In this document: positions 18,285-28,717 of the stretch, piece after piece | Position numbering within the stretch: the first letter of the stretch is position 1 | How the letters are laid out: every line of letters begins with the position of its first letter | NCBI RefSeq assembly: GCF_000226565.1 | Contig: NC_016041.1 | Span: forward strand, 496,001 to 560,000 | Length of the DNA: 64,000 bases | From: Glaciecola nitratireducens FR1064 | GTDB lineage: Bacteria; Pseudomonadota; Gammaproteobacteria; Enterobacterales; Alteromonadaceae | Direction of reading: 5' to 3' | The notes under the pieces: generated by a model | The model's input: the letters and a program-made list of their open reading frames with translations, nothing else | The model's database searches: none | What the model was told of the DNA's origin: nothing | Translations under genes and position numbers: made by a program

Positions 18285-20684
18285 CTAAACCTGAGTGTGT
18301 TTCTGTAAAAATATGGCAAGCTCTTCATGAGTAATGGGTTTTGAAATCAAATAACCCTGAATGAAGTCACATCCCAACTTTCTTAGTTGTTCAAATTGTT
18401 CCTCTGTTTCGGCACCTTCGGCAACGATTGGGACAGATAGGCTGTGTATCATTTGTGTCAGTGAGCCAACGATCCTTTGTTGACGGCTGTCTACGTCAAT
18501 TTTGTCCAGTAGAGACCTATCGAATTTAACCGTGTTGTAGTTAAACGCCGCAAGGTAAGAAAGAGAGGAATAGCCAGCGCCGAAGTCATCGATTGCTACT
18601 CTAAAGCCAATGCTCGCTGCCATTTCAGTCCAAGCCTTCGCTTGTTTGAAATTAGTTATTAAGGTCGTTTCCGTTATTTCAAGTTCGATACGATTTGGGC
18701 TGATTTTATTTTTGTCTAGCTGGTCTTTTAAGCTTTCGACAGCTCTATCATCACCCAGTTGAGAGGGACTTAAGTTAACGGAAATGACAATATCCTGCAT
18801 CCCAATACTATTTAAATAAACCGCTTCTTCGACAACCTTACTGACTATCCAGTCAAACAAGATGTTCATATTTTCACTTTCTTCAAGAACATCGATAAAA
18901 GTAGGTGGTGGAATAAAGCCAAGTTCAGGGTGCTTCCAACGACACAGCGCTTCAATTTTCACTACTTTTCGGGTACGGCTGTCTACAATAGGTTGGTAAA
19001 CTAAGAATAGTTGGCCATCTGCAAGTGAGGAGAGAAAATCGTTCTTTATGGTAAACTTTAATTGAGTTCGCGCCCTCATTGATTCATCAAAAAATTTATA
19101 CCGATTCTTTCCTTCCTGTTTTGCTTGATACATCGCAATATCAGCATATCGTAACAGTTGATCTGCATCGATGGCTTGGGCCTCTTGCAGCGCAATACCA
19201 ATACTGGCACTAATCGCGATATTCGTTTCATATACGTGAAAAGGAGCGGCAAACAGTTGAACAATCGACTCCGCCATTTGCAGCAAGGCTTCTTGACTGC
19301 TGTAATCGTTATAACAGATAACAAATTCATCGCCGCCGATACGATAGACTTTAATAAATTTATTGGCGACCCCTTTTAAACGGTAACCAATTTTCTTCAA
19401 CATGATGTCACCAGCTTCATGTCCTAAATTGTCGTTGACTGGTTTGAATCCATCTAAATCTAAAAAGAATATAGCGACATTGAACGATGCATTTTTGTTA
19501 CGGATATACAGAAGGTCGTCAACTAAAACGTTGCGTGTAAATAAGCCAGTAACGCCGTCAATTGTAGCCTGGCGCAACAATCGTTTCTGAGACACATCTA
19601 GCTCATGCTCATACAACTCGAGCATATCGATTGCATTTCTAAACTCGTCCTCAAGGTCATGAAGTTCGTCGTTAAACTTCCTTTTACGCGCTTGACCAAG
19701 GCGAAATCTGGCGGTGTTATATTCTTTATTTGCAATTAGCTTTATGGCGCGGCGAAGTTTGTTTATCTGTGATATCGGGATGATTGAAAAAGTAATCAGC
19801 GTCAGTAAAATGCCCAACGTAACCGTCATGAAGATAATGATGAGCTGCTCTTTTTGTTGGTTTTGGTCAGCGACAAGGGAAGTGATATCCCGAACGAAAA
19901 TAAGTTTTAGCTCGGAACCTGCGCTACTGATAGTCTCAAACCAGATAAAAAATTCTTGCTTCCCAAAGGACAGTACTATGCCCTTTGTTTCTGCCTGTTT
20001 TATTTTGTCTAGTGTGAGCTGTAAATTCAGCACACCATCAATTCGTTCAAGGCCTGTCATTATTTCTGTTATATAGCGTTTAAGGTTGTGCTGTTCTGTC
20101 AGAGGCGCTTCCAGCGGAGCCAAAACACCAATGTCACTGCCAACAATCTGGTACAAAAACTCGATGGAAGGTGCGATGTCAGATAAGAGAGTCAACGACC
20201 ACTTATCTTGCCAAAAAGGAACAGGTACTGAGGATGCAAGCTCACAAACTTGATGGCATATAATTGCTGATGTCGGTCTAGCATCAGTTAACATGTCGAG
20301 ACGTAATGAGTTAGTTTTCTCTTTAGGAAAGTCGCCGAATTCGAAAGCTTGTTTATCATTTGAGATAGACATCGAAGATAGAGCAAAGCTCAGTCGAACC
20401 CTTGGCCAAACGTCCTCAAAGTAAGCAGCAGCCTCTTGCGGAGTTCGATTAGCTAAGCCCCCGAGAGCAAAGAGCTCTTGAGCTTTAGATACCTGTTCCT
20501 TTAGCTGCTGTTTAAACAGTAATTGAGTGGCTTGCAAATGAGATTGTTTAATGCTGCTCATTTTTTCTTCAAAACGAATAGACTGCTGTGCCGTCACAAA
20601 CCCATAGGATGCTGCTAGAGACAAAATGGCAACAACAATCACCAGTAGAAGAGTTTTAAATAGTAAACCGCGGATTTGAATCAT
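18285..20684 (-). CDS. Membrane GGDEF-EAL protein (c-di-GMP cyclase/phosphodiesterase)
   Basis: A 799-residue inner-membrane sensor. It has helices at about 9-30 and 281-303 flanking a periplasmic domain of 250 residues that contains two cysteines (CHQVC), then a HAMP-like/coiled segment, GGDEF (RIGGDEFVIC, intact) and EAL domains. The EAL catalytic set looks complete: EAL in KIEALCRW, N in VNLSPSQL, E in LEITE, DDFGAGYS, K in VKFDRS, E in AEGAE. The cyclase lacks the RxxD inhibitory site five residues before GGDEF. Both activities are therefore possible. It interrupts the usual dam-rpe linkage. Confidence 0.88.
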   Translation of the reverse strand: MIQIRGLLFKTLLLVIVVAILSLAASYGFVTAQQSIRFEEKMSSIKQSHLQATQLLFKQQLKEQVSKAQELFALGGLANRTPQEAAAYFEDVWPRVRLSFALSSMSISNDKQAFEFGDFPKEKTNSLRLDMLTDARPTSAIICHQVCELASSVPVPFWQDKWSLTLLSDIAPSIEFLYQIVGSDIGVLAPLEAPLTEQHNLKRYITEIMTGLERIDGVLNLQLTLDKIKQAETKGIVLSFGKQEFFIWFETISSAGSELKLIFVRDITSLVADQNQQKEQLIIIFMTVTLGILLTLITFSIIPISQINKLRRAIKLIANKEYNTARFRLGQARKRKFNDELHDLEDEFRNAIDMLELYEHELDVSQKRLLRQATIDGVTGLFTRNVLVDDLLYIRNKNASFNVAIFFLDLDGFKPVNDNLGHEAGDIMLKKIGYRLKGVANKFIKVYRIGGDEFVICYNDYSSQEALLQMAESIVQLFAAPFHVYETNIAISASIGIALQEAQAIDADQLLRYADIAMYQAKQEGKNRYKFFDESMRARTQLKFTIKNDFLSSLADGQLFLVYQPIVDSRTRKVVKIEALCRWKHPELGFIPPPTFIDVLEESENMNILFDWIVSKVVEEAVYLNSIGMQDIVISVNLSPSQLGDDRAVESLKDQLDKNKISPNRIELEITETTLITNFKQAKAWTEMAASIGFRVAIDDFGAGYSSLSYLAAFNYNTVKFDRSLLDKIDVDSRQQRIVGSLTQMIHSLSVPIVAEGAETEEQFEQLRKLGCDFIQGYLISKPITHEELAIFLQKHTQV

Positions 20685-20893
20685 GAATTAAAAATTGTTT
20701 GCCAATTCCGTTGAAAGTGAGGGCTAGCACACTCGAGTAAAGGCGTCGTGCTGCTTTGTTCCGATGCGGTGTAACTTAACATAGAGAGTGATTTGCGTCA
20801 CTGAATTATCGGTATTCTATTGGCTTATTTAAGCATTCACAAGTCTGTCTTTTGTGATGTTTGCTTGTATATTTCCATTGAATAGACCGTATA

Positions 20894-21724
20894 TTAGGAT
20901 TCTTTGCAGAATACGGCAACTAGCTCTTTGACCGGCTTGCGCGTATTAGCGTTTTGACTGATGAATCTTCTTGCAGAAAAGCTTTTAAATTTTGCGCCTT
21001 GGTACAATTTACGGGAAAGTGGTGTATCGTGATTACTGATTACGATGGTAATTGGGCGATTGCGCACAGTTTCTTTTGCGGTTTCTGCCAGCTTTGCTTG
21101 TGCTTCTAAGTTGAAGCCATTACTTGCATATTGAGTAAACGATGCCGTTTTACTAATTGGGATATACGGAGGGTCGCAATAAATCACGCTGTTGTCAGGT
21201 GCTTGTTGAATCACATCGACATAGTCTAAGTTGGTAAACTCCGCTTTCGCAAAACGCTCTGCAAAATGACGAATTTCAGACGATGGCATCTTGGGCTTCA
21301 CGTAGCGGCCGAAGGGGACGTTGAAACCGCCTTTGCTATTGTAGCGACAAAGACCATTGTAACCGTGACGGTTGAGATAAACGAATAATAGCGCTCTACG
21401 AAATCCATCCTCAGTAGCGTTAAATTCTTCTCTGCGCTGGTAGTAAAATACTGATTCGTTAGATTCTGGCGTAAATAATCCGGCTAAGTCAGTGATGAAT
21501 TGCTCCGAAGAATGTTGCACTAACTTATACAAATTAACTAAATCAGCATTAATGTCATTTAGTTGATAGCTGTCATAATCTGCGTTTAATGATACAGAGC
21601 CTGCACCGAAAAAAGGTTCGATCAATTTTGGCGATGATGGTAAGTGAGGGAGAATATGCTCTAACAGAGAGTATTTGCCGCCGGCCCATTTTAAAAAGGC
21701 TCTATTCTTGTTATTTTTATGCAC
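20894..21724 (-). CDS. dam: Dam, DNA adenine methyltransferase (GATC)
   Basis: A 276-residue adenine-N6 methyltransferase. The AdoMet motif is FLKWAGGK with EPFFGAGSVSL, and the catalytic motif is CDPPYIP. Length is near E. coli Dam (278). It methylates GATC for mismatch repair and replication control. The furthest 5' start is GTG at 21724 (MHKNNKNRAFLKWAGGK); the ribosome binding site is weak. It is 56 bp after damX, as in other gammaproteobacteria. Confidence 0.95.
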   Translation of the reverse strand: MHKNNKNRAFLKWAGGKYSLLEHILPHLPSSPKLIEPFFGAGSVSLNADYDSYQLNDINADLVNLYKLVQHSSEQFITDLAGLFTPESNESVFYYQRREEFNATEDGFRRALLFVYLNRHGYNGLCRYNSKGGFNVPFGRYVKPKMPSSEIRHFAERFAKAEFTNLDYVDVIQQAPDNSVIYCDPPYIPISKTASFTQYASNGFNLEAQAKLAETAKETVRNRPITIVISNHDTPLSRKLYQGAKFKSFSARRFISQNANTRKPVKELVAVFCKES

Positions 21725-21780
21725 GACTGTGATTTTAACTGCGAAGTGTTTTCAAACGTGGCGCTACAGTACCATAAAAT

Positions 21781-23226
21781 TTAGCGATTTCGTATTTCTA
21801 GCTTTATTTGTGTCAGGTCTTTTGCAAACGGCTCAGTTAAGCGCACTGATTCCGGTAATAGTTCAGTCGCTTGTCGAGCTGCATTAAGCGAATCAAAACG
21901 CTGTTTGAATAAAACAACATGCCACGCACCACCGTATCTTGTCGTTTGATAAACCCAAACAATATCTTGTAATTGATTGTCAGCTATAAATTCATTGAGT
22001 ACAGATCTATTTTGAATACCCGACAGTTGCAGCAGCATCGCGGGCTCTGATAATGCTAATAAGGCCGCTTCATCAAATTCATAAAGAGGGTCAATTGACT
22101 GCTCGGGAGCAATTTCATCCTCAAATTCATCGTCTTGTGATGTTGATAATAATTGATTGCCTAATGTTGCGTCTAATTGCTCAACGCTAAGAATGTCTGG
22201 AACAGCGAAGTCACCTTCAGCATCTTCTATCGCTAGATTTGAATTTGACGTTTCACTGCTTAGCAATGGTTCGTCGAGTTTTGCTGTTGCCAGCGCATCC
22301 TGCTCTTGCGCCTCTTTTTTTTCATCAATGCTTAGCTTGAGAGCGTCAATTTTAGTCTCGCTAGTTTGCTTAGCCTCATCCCACGAGCTGACTAATTCAA
22401 GATTGTCTGGAATTGTTTCTGTGGCGGCGGTTTCATCAGCGATGTCTTCTTTTCGGTCAATTTCTAGCTGTTCGTTTCGTACCGCTAACTGGTCGGCGTT
22501 AATATCTACTTCTGGTGGCAGCGAACCTGTCTGCAGTAGGGACTTCACATGATCGGGATATTGCCAACTCATCAGCCCTATAAAAACCGATAAAAGCAGC
22601 ACCATTACGCTAACGATAAACCACTTTTGCGTCACAATTGGGGAAGAAAATTCGTCTCTGCGAAACATATCGAGAGAAAAGACGACTCTTTCTTCTGCCA
22701 TCAAGTTTTCTAATGCATTAACGTCAAATTTTGTTGAATCAACAGATTGAGTGGACAACAGAACAGGACGACTGCTGTTTCGTTTTGGAAGCCATTTTTT
22801 AGCCTTTTCAGCCCATTCGGTTTCGCCAAAAAGTATCACGTTAACGTGATGATTCGGGGAGAGTTTTTTACTCTCTGTTACCCAATCCCAAAGCTCTTGT
22901 AAAAACGGATTTGGAAGTGTTTGAGCCTGTTTAATACATAATAAAAATGGACCTGGCTGCTCGTGCAAATCTTTAAGAAGCTCTTTTAAAGGACGCACAA
23001 AACTACCGACTTTCTGACCTAAAAGTTGACGGCAAATAATGCGCCGAAAATCAGGAGATTCCATTGTTAGTTCAGATGTGAAGTAGGATATCTCGGTGTT
23101 TTCTTTTTGCACCGAAAGGAATTCTTCGAGAGCTCGTTGCTGTTGAGCAATACTATCCCCGCTCACGAATATCAACTGAGATGAATAATTAACTAAGTGT
23201 TCCAGTCGTTCTTGCAATTCTGACAA
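21781..23226 (-). CDS. damX: DamX-type cell-division protein with AAA-like and SPOR domains
   Basis: A 481-residue protein with an N-terminal AAA-like region (1-190) whose P-loop is degenerate (VSGDSIAQQQ), one membrane helix at about 202-221, a long acidic low-complexity periplasmic linker, and a C-terminal SPOR domain (about 400-481) that binds denuded peptidoglycan at the septum. This matches DamX in order and in its place between aroB and dam. Start is TTG at 23226 with AAGGA about 9 nt upstream; an ATG nearby is out of frame. Confidence 0.85.
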   Translation of the reverse strand: MSELQERLEHLVNYSSQLIFVSGDSIAQQQRALEEFLSVQKENTEISYFTSELTMESPDFRRIICRQLLGQKVGSFVRPLKELLKDLHEQPGPFLLCIKQAQTLPNPFLQELWDWVTESKKLSPNHHVNVILFGETEWAEKAKKWLPKRNSSRPVLLSTQSVDSTKFDVNALENLMAEERVVFSLDMFRRDEFSSPIVTQKWFIVSVMVLLLSVFIGLMSWQYPDHVKSLLQTGSLPPEVDINADQLAVRNEQLEIDRKEDIADETAATETIPDNLELVSSWDEAKQTSETKIDALKLSIDEKKEAQEQDALATAKLDEPLLSSETSNSNLAIEDAEGDFAVPDILSVEQLDATLGNQLLSTSQDDEFEDEIAPEQSIDPLYEFDEAALLALSEPAMLLQLSGIQNRSVLNEFIADNQLQDIVWVYQTTRYGGAWHVVLFKQRFDSLNAARQATELLPESVRLTEPFAKDLTQIKLEIRNR

Positions 23227-23277
23227 ACAGTCATGTCCTTTTAAATTTGCTTCTACGAATTTTTGCTTCAGTTTTAG

Positions 23278-24351
23278 TTAGTTTAATATTGCGCTTAGTT
23301 CGTCATTTGTAACATCATCTATTACCTTAGCTTCCCCGATAGTTGTGGGAACGATAAAGCGCATTTTACCCGATAAAACTTTCTTATCATGTTGCATATG
23401 CTGAATATAGTGCTCTGTAGACATATCTAAAGGGCCCGCAACAGGTAGATTAAAGACCTCAAGTAAGCTTTCTATGCGCCTAAATTCTGACGTTGTTATC
23501 CAATTTCTTAGCATTGCTAATCTAGCTGCAAGCACCATGCCAGCCGCAACCGCTTCGCCGTGCAACCAAACACCGTAGCCTTTTTCTGCCTCTATTGCAT
23601 GACCAAAGGTGTGACCAAGGTTCAATAGCGCTCTTATGCCATGTTCTTTCTCATCCAAATTGACGACTGCTGCTTTTATTGCGCAACATGTTGCAATGAC
23701 GTAGCGAAGTGCGTCGGCATCGCGGTTTTTGATGCTCGTACGTTGGTTTTCAATCCACGTAAAGAAGTCACCATCGTACATGATTCCGTATTTGATAACC
23801 TCAGCCATTCCGGCACAGAACTCTCGTTCAGGTAAGGTTGATAATGAATTCGTATCTATGAAAACAGCTTTTGGTTGATAAAAAGCGCCAATCATATTTT
23901 TGCCAAGTGGGTGATTAACCGCAGTTTTTCCGCCAACGGATGAATCGACTTGCGATAGCAGTGTAGTAGGTACCTGAATAAATGGAATACCACGTTGATA
24001 ACACGCTGCGGCAAATCCGCCCATGTCACCAATAACACCACCACCTAATGCAATTAGAGTCGTGTCTCTCGCTGCTCTGTTTTCGAGCAGTTGTGTTAGC
24101 ACAACATTAAAGTATTCGATTGTTTTGTATTGTTCACCGTCGGGCAGGATGATATCGAAAGTGCTAATGCCAGCCTCGCTTAGAGGCTTTTTGATGCTAT
24201 TAAGAAACAGCGGAGCGACAGTCTCATTGGTGACAATGGCGCATTGCTTTCCTTGAATCGCAGAAAGCAAAAAACCGGCTTGACTAAACAAACCGGTTTC
24301 AATGTAAATAGGGTAGCTACGCTCTCCCAAATCAACGTTTAATGTGGGCAT
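23278..24351 (-). CDS. aroB: AroB, 3-dehydroquinate synthase
   Basis: A 357-residue NAD- and metal-dependent enzyme making 3-dehydroquinate from DAHP in the shikimate pathway. Visible: the N-terminal [13 protein letters not shown]-binding [34 protein letters not shown], and metal ligands in [18 protein letters not shown] and [10 protein letters not shown]. Length is normal (E. coli 362). It lies 40 bp after aroK. Confidence 0.96.
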   Translation of the reverse strand: MPTLNVDLGERSYPIYIETGLFSQAGFLLSAIQGKQCAIVTNETVAPLFLNSIKKPLSEAGISTFDIILPDGEQYKTIEYFNVVLTQLLENRAARDTTLIALGGGVIGDMGGFAAACYQRGIPFIQVPTTLLSQVDSSVGGKTAVNHPLGKNMIGAFYQPKAVFIDTNSLSTLPEREFCAGMAEVIKYGIMYDGDFFTWIENQRTSIKNRDADALRYVIATCCAIKAAVVNLDEKEHGIRALLNLGHTFGHAIEAEKGYGVWLHGEAVAAGMVLAARLAMLRNWITTSEFRRIESLLEVFNLPVAGPLDMSTEHYIQHMQHDKKVLSGKMRFIVPTTIGEAKVIDDVTNDELSAILN

Positions 24352-24391
24352 TGCGTGTTATCCTTTCTAAAAAATCCTAAAAATTACGCCA

Positions 24392-24907
24392 CTACAAACC
24401 GATTTTGCCGATAATTTGGTTTGCTACAGCGCGTGCGCTTTGGTCGTCCGTTTCAACTACGTAATCCGCTACTTCTGCGTATAAAGGATTGCGTTCGTCA
24501 GCTAAATCTCTCAATACCTGCTCTGGATCATCGTTTTGCAGCAGAGGGCGGCGCTTGTCGCGTTGTGTTCTTGCAACTTGCTTATCGATGGTGGTTTGTA
24601 AATAAACTACGATCCCACGTGCCGAAAGTCTATTTCGCACATTTTTCGATACAATAGAACCACCGCCGGTTGCTAGTACGATACCTTGTTTATCGGTAAG
24701 ATCGTTGATGATGTCTTCTTCACGTTTGCGGAATCCGTCCTCACCTTCAAGATCAAAAATCCAAGCAATATCAGCACCTGTGCGCTTCTCTATTTCTTGA
24801 TCAGAATCGTAAAAATCGAGGTGGAGTTCGTCTGCAAGATGCCTACCGATAGTGCTCTTTCCTGCTCCCATTGGGCCAACAAGAAATATATTACGTTTTT
24901 CAGCCAT
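24392..24907 (-). CDS. aroK: AroK, shikimate kinase I
   Basis: A 171-residue P-loop kinase phosphorylating shikimate. Walker A is [15 protein letters not shown] (about residues 11-25), the substrate site [16 protein letters not shown], and the glycine-rich LATGGGSI; the LID has QRDKRRPLL. Size and the aroK-aroB order match E. coli. Confidence 0.96.
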   Translation of the reverse strand: MAEKRNIFLVGPMGAGKSTIGRHLADELHLDFYDSDQEIEKRTGADIAWIFDLEGEDGFRKREEDIINDLTDKQGIVLATGGGSIVSKNVRNRLSARGIVVYLQTTIDKQVARTQRDKRRPLLQNDDPEQVLRDLADERNPLYAEVADYVVETDDQSARAVANQIIGKIGL

Positions 24908-25130
24908 GTCTGATTAATTCACATTCTTTATATATGATTGAAGTCGGCTTGGTGTGTTCTTATCAACCAACTTTGACTACCACATTAACGCGTTTTTAAA
25001 TTTTTTAACGTCGATGCGAGCGAATAATTTCCTCATTGGAAAATCTATGCTTGGATTATCTCAATTAACTAGCCTGATATGCAAGCATTCTTATTCAAGC
25101 AAAATGTAAAATTCTGTGCTTTAGAACTGC

Positions 25131-25161
25131 AAAAGAGCGAAGGCTATGCCTTCACTCTTTT
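25131..25161 (-). terminator. Bidirectional-type hairpin terminator after pilQ
   Basis: A 14-bp near-perfect stem (AAAAGAGCGAAGGC / GCCTTCACTCTTTT, one mismatch) closes a 3-nt TAT loop. On the minus strand it ends in TTTT and lies 45 bp after the pilQ stop, ending the pil operon. The rest of the 298-bp gap to aroK shows nothing else I can name. Confidence 0.85.
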
Positions 25162-25205
25162 AAAGGGGTGATGATATTAGTGCAATTACACTAATAAATC
25201 AGCAA

Positions 25206-26966
25206 TTAAAAGCCTTCTTCAATAATTTTTGGCGTTACAAATATCAGCAACTCACGTTTTTGTTCAATTGTTGAGGTTGTTTTGAACAAATTACCGAAGT
25301 AAGGAATATCACCTAAGAGTGGTACTTTAGTCACATCATTCGTACTCACTTGTTGGAATATTCCGCCAAGGACAATTGTTTCGCCATTTTCAACCAATAC
25401 TTGAGTGCTAATTTCTTGAGTATCAATCGCTACTGCTGGACCTGTTGATGTCGAAACTGTATCACCACGTGTATCTTGAGTAACCACCAAGTTCAATATA
25501 ATTCTATTGTCAGGTGTAATGTGCGGCGTTACTTTTAAGCTCAATACTGCCTTTTTAAACTCTACTGACGTTGCGCCGCTGGATGTTGCTTGTACGAACG
25601 GAATTTCCGTACCTTGTTCAATGTATGCTTCTTGTTGGTTGGCCACAGTAATACGTGGGCTAGCAATAATTTCACCTTTATTCTCTGCTTCTAGTGCACT
25701 TAACTCAAGGTCAAGGATATTACCATCTAATAAATTTGCTATCTGAAAGCCAATGCTGCCGGCTGCGCTTGATACTGGTAAGTTAACGTTAAGTCTGTCG
25801 CCAATATCAGGAACCACGCCTTGGCCAGCAGTATCGGCACCAATAATTGAACCTGAAACAGAGTTGTTGTCACCAGCACCGGTAAAGCCCCAGCGTACAC
25901 CTAGTTGCTCATCCACATTATCACGAACGGTGACCATGCGAGACTCTATAAGTACTTGCTTTACAGGAATGTCTAGGGCATTGATTACGCGTCTTGCTTC
26001 ATCAATACTTTCTTGAGTATCTCGGATTAATATAGTGTTTGTACGAGTATCAACCGTCACATTACCGCGAGTAGAAAGTATACCGCCATCACTTGTTTTA
26101 AGGATAACCGCAATTTCGTCTGCTTTCGCGTAGTTAATTTCAATATTCGCTGATTTCAATTCTGCAAGATTCTGCACTTGTTGCTTTGATTGAAGCTGCT
26201 GTGTTTCACGGGCAGTTAATTCTTCAGTTGGTGCGATAAGCAGGATATTGCCTTCCAAACGCTTGTCTAAGCCTCGAATTTTTAAAATCATATCGAGCGC
26301 CTGGTCCCAAGGAACACCGGATAAACTGATAGTGACATTACCGTTCACCGTGTCAGTAGTTACCAAGTTAAAACCATTGACCTGTGCAATAATTTGCAAC
26401 ACTTGACGCACTGGCACGTCTTGGAAGTCGAGAGAAATAGGCTTTCCTTCATAAGTCGTATTTTTAGACTGCTGAACTTCTTCTTTGCTTAGCGGTGTTA
26501 CTGCAATAGTAACAATGCCGTCAACTTCCATTTTTTGAATCTTTACTAAGCCAGTATAACGAACTTCGACTTTAGCTTCGTTGTCGTCTTGAAAAGTTTC
26601 TATGCTTTGCACTGCTGTACCAAATTGACTCACGTCAACTTCAACATACTGGTCCTCGGCTAGCATGGTTTCTTTCATCGTTAACGTCACAAAGCCTTTT
26701 GCCTCTACGATCGTAACGGAAGGAACATTGCCTTCAAAACCAATAAGCACATTGCCGGTTTTTGCAGAGCGATTAAAATCGATGCTGTTCAATGTGCTTG
26801 AACTTCCTAGGCTTGCTTCGCCTTGTGGGTCAACTAAATCGATCAAGTTTCCAGGTTCTTGCGCAACAGCGCCTAAGCTGACAATGGCTAGCACGAACGC
26901 AATTATTAAGGCCCAGTGAGGTCTATTGCTGTTTAAGCGTTTGTTAAAAATATATTTATTAGACAT
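25206..26966 (-). CDS. pilQ: PilQ, type IV pilus secretin
   Basis: A 586-residue outer-membrane secretin through which the pilus passes. Order: signal peptide (cleaved near AVAQ), one AMIN peptidoglycan-binding domain (about 55-155), STN/N0 domain (about 170-245), secretin N1 domain, then the secretin barrel with VPLLGDIPYFGNLFK near the C terminus. Many PilQ proteins have two AMIN domains and exceed 700 residues; this is a compact form. I use ATG at 26966; an ATG two codons earlier overlaps the pilP end by 14 bp. Confidence 0.93.
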   Translation of the reverse strand: MSNKYIFNKRLNSNRPHWALIIAFVLAIVSLGAVAQEPGNLIDLVDPQGEASLGSSSTLNSIDFNRSAKTGNVLIGFEGNVPSVTIVEAKGFVTLTMKETMLAEDQYVEVDVSQFGTAVQSIETFQDDNEAKVEVRYTGLVKIQKMEVDGIVTIAVTPLSKEEVQQSKNTTYEGKPISLDFQDVPVRQVLQIIAQVNGFNLVTTDTVNGNVTISLSGVPWDQALDMILKIRGLDKRLEGNILLIAPTEELTARETQQLQSKQQVQNLAELKSANIEINYAKADEIAVILKTSDGGILSTRGNVTVDTRTNTILIRDTQESIDEARRVINALDIPVKQVLIESRMVTVRDNVDEQLGVRWGFTGAGDNNSVSGSIIGADTAGQGVVPDIGDRLNVNLPVSSAAGSIGFQIANLLDGNILDLELSALEAENKGEIIASPRITVANQQEAYIEQGTEIPFVQATSSGATSVEFKKAVLSLKVTPHITPDNRIILNLVVTQDTRGDTVSTSTGPAVAIDTQEISTQVLVENGETIVLGGIFQQVSTNDVTKVPLLGDIPYFGNLFKTTSTIEQKRELLIFVTPKIIEEGF

Positions 26967-27513
26967 TATCATTTTCCCCAGCTACTGATGACATGGTTAA
27001 TGTGGCGGTTTTAGTTTTCCAACAACCAGCTCCGTCAGGTAACATTTCTTCAATAACCACTTCTTTATCCGTTATGTTAATAATTTTGCCGAAAAATAGA
27101 CCGATGTATTGGCCTCGTTTCGCCTTGTGTAAAGTGCCATCATTGGCTTTTATAAGAACCCACTTTTGACCGCCAGTGTCAAAGACACCTGCCATCTGCA
27201 GTGCATCAATACCGTAAGATTCTAATTTTTGTTTCGCTCGTTGACGGTTTGGCTGACTGCAGTTAGCTGTCTGCACCGTCACGCTTGTTGCTGCTTCATT
27301 TCTTTGCTGCAGCCTTTGAAAAGGACTGCGCATATTGCTGGCTGTGTAGTTAACAGGCTGCAACTGCTTAAATTCAGGGTATTCATCTATGTTGATGCTG
27401 GTGTTTGCCTTAACGCTGTCGGTGTATGCAATTAAATCATCAATTTGCGCATTGCAAGCTGACAAACCAACACAAGTAGCAAGGATAAGATACTTATTCG
27501 ACGCATTTATCAT
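26959..27513 (-). CDS. pilP: PilP, type IV pilus lipoprotein
   Basis: A 184-residue inner-membrane lipoprotein. The lipobox is LSAC with Cys20, followed by a flexible tail and a C-terminal HR-type beta domain with GKIINITDKEVVIEEMLPDG. PilP links the PilNO dimer to PilQ. The start overlaps the pilO stop by one base, and the end overlaps pilQ. Confidence 0.92.
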   Translation of the reverse strand: MINASNKYLILATCVGLSACNAQIDDLIAYTDSVKANTSINIDEYPEFKQLQPVNYTASNMRSPFQRLQQRNEAATSVTVQTANCSQPNRQRAKQKLESYGIDALQMAGVFDTGGQKWVLIKANDGTLHKAKRGQYIGLFFGKIINITDKEVVIEEMLPDGAGCWKTKTATLTMSSVAGENDNV

Positions 27514-28130
27514 TATTTTTGCTCCTCAATTGCTATATCGGCCTGAGTAATCGCAGCACGATAAGTTTTTGCCTGCATCTTTAAATTAAGTACCCCTTTG
27601 TTACTTGTAATATCAAAGTCATGTAGCGTCACAATCCTTGGGAGATTGGCGATGTTAGACGTAAATGAGCCGAATTCGTGATAAGTTCCGGAAACTTCGA
27701 GTTGTATAGGCAACTCAGTATAAAATTCTTTCGGATTTTCTTGCTGCCAATTAAGTAACTTGAATGACAAACCCGCATCAGTGCCGACATACGTAATATC
27801 GTCCAACAGTCCTGGTGTTTCATTGCTAGTTGGCAAAGTCTTCAACATTGATGAGAAATCACTCTTCATTCTCACAAGCTGCTTTTCGTATGCGTCCAAA
27901 TTAACTGCAATCCGATACTTCGATTCAAAGGTTGTTCTAAGCTCACTTTCTTTGCTTTTAGATGCGTCCAGCTGCGGTAATTTGCCGCTAATGATGGCGT
28001 AATAACAAATAGCACCGACGACGACGACGCAAAATATAGCAACCACGGTTTTGATTTCTTTCGGCCAAATGGCAACTTGTTCAAAATCAAGATCGTTTAT
28101 TTCTTTTAATTTAGAAAAATCAAAGGCCAT
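27513..28130 (-). CDS. pilO: PilO, type IV pilus alignment protein
   Basis: A 205-residue protein with a short cytoplasmic tail, one membrane helix (about residues 29-50), a coiled coil (about 55-100) and a ferredoxin-like periplasmic domain. It pairs with PilN and contacts PilP. Start and stop codons overlap both neighbours by one base, typical of the coupled pilMNOPQ operon. Confidence 0.92.
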   Translation of the reverse strand: MAFDFSKLKEINDLDFEQVAIWPKEIKTVVAIFCVVVVGAICYYAIISGKLPQLDASKSKESELRTTFESKYRIAVNLDAYEKQLVRMKSDFSSMLKTLPTSNETPGLLDDITYVGTDAGLSFKLLNWQQENPKEFYTELPIQLEVSGTYHEFGSFTSNIANLPRIVTLHDFDITSNKGVLNLKMQAKTYRAAITQADIAIEEQK

Positions 28131-28717
28131 TATCGATTCCCCTCTTCATCCGTTTCTGCATTTTGAACCGGAGCAACTTTCGGCGTAATAGAGAATGTTA
28201 ATTTAAAGTCACTCACTGCATTCGAAGTGCTCACGTCTGCAGTAATTGAGGACAATATGCCGCTAGTAAATACATCCGACTGCTCAAGATTTCGCATGAA
28301 TGAGGACAGGCGATTATTTGATTCGCTAATACCAACAATTTCGATTAAGTTGCCGCTACGAGACAATTTCTCAAATGAAACACCTGCAGGTACAATTCGT
28401 GCTAATTCATCAAACACGATTGGCGATACGTTCTTGCTTACTTGCAGCTGCTCAATAAGCGCCATGCGTTGAGCGATCTCAGCTTTTGAACTACGAATAT
28501 CTTTAATACGCTCAATTTGTGTATCTAACACGCCGATCTGTTGTTCAAGGTAGTTGTTTCTTGAGTTCTGATTACGAATTTGCTGTTCAATAACTTCGCC
28601 GAGTATCCAAAACACAGCCAGCACAAGAATCGAAATAACTACCAATGAACCAATATACTGTTTCTTATGGCGCTGACGTTGGGCTTCACGCCATGGAAGT
28701 AAGTTTACATGTGCCAT
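28130..28717 (-). CDS. pilN: PilN, type IV pilus alignment protein
   Basis: A 195-residue protein beginning MAHVNLLPWREAQR; the INLLPWR-type sequence is the tail that docks into PilM. One membrane helix (about 22-44), a coiled coil and a ferredoxin-like periplasmic domain follow. It overlaps pilM by 13 bp and abuts pilO. Confidence 0.94.
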   Translation of the reverse strand: MAHVNLLPWREAQRQRHKKQYIGSLVVISILVLAVFWILGEVIEQQIRNQNSRNNYLEQQIGVLDTQIERIKDIRSSKAEIAQRMALIEQLQVSKNVSPIVFDELARIVPAGVSFEKLSRSGNLIEIVGISESNNRLSSFMRNLEQSDVFTSGILSSITADVSTSNAVSDFKLTFSITPKVAPVQNAETDEEGNR

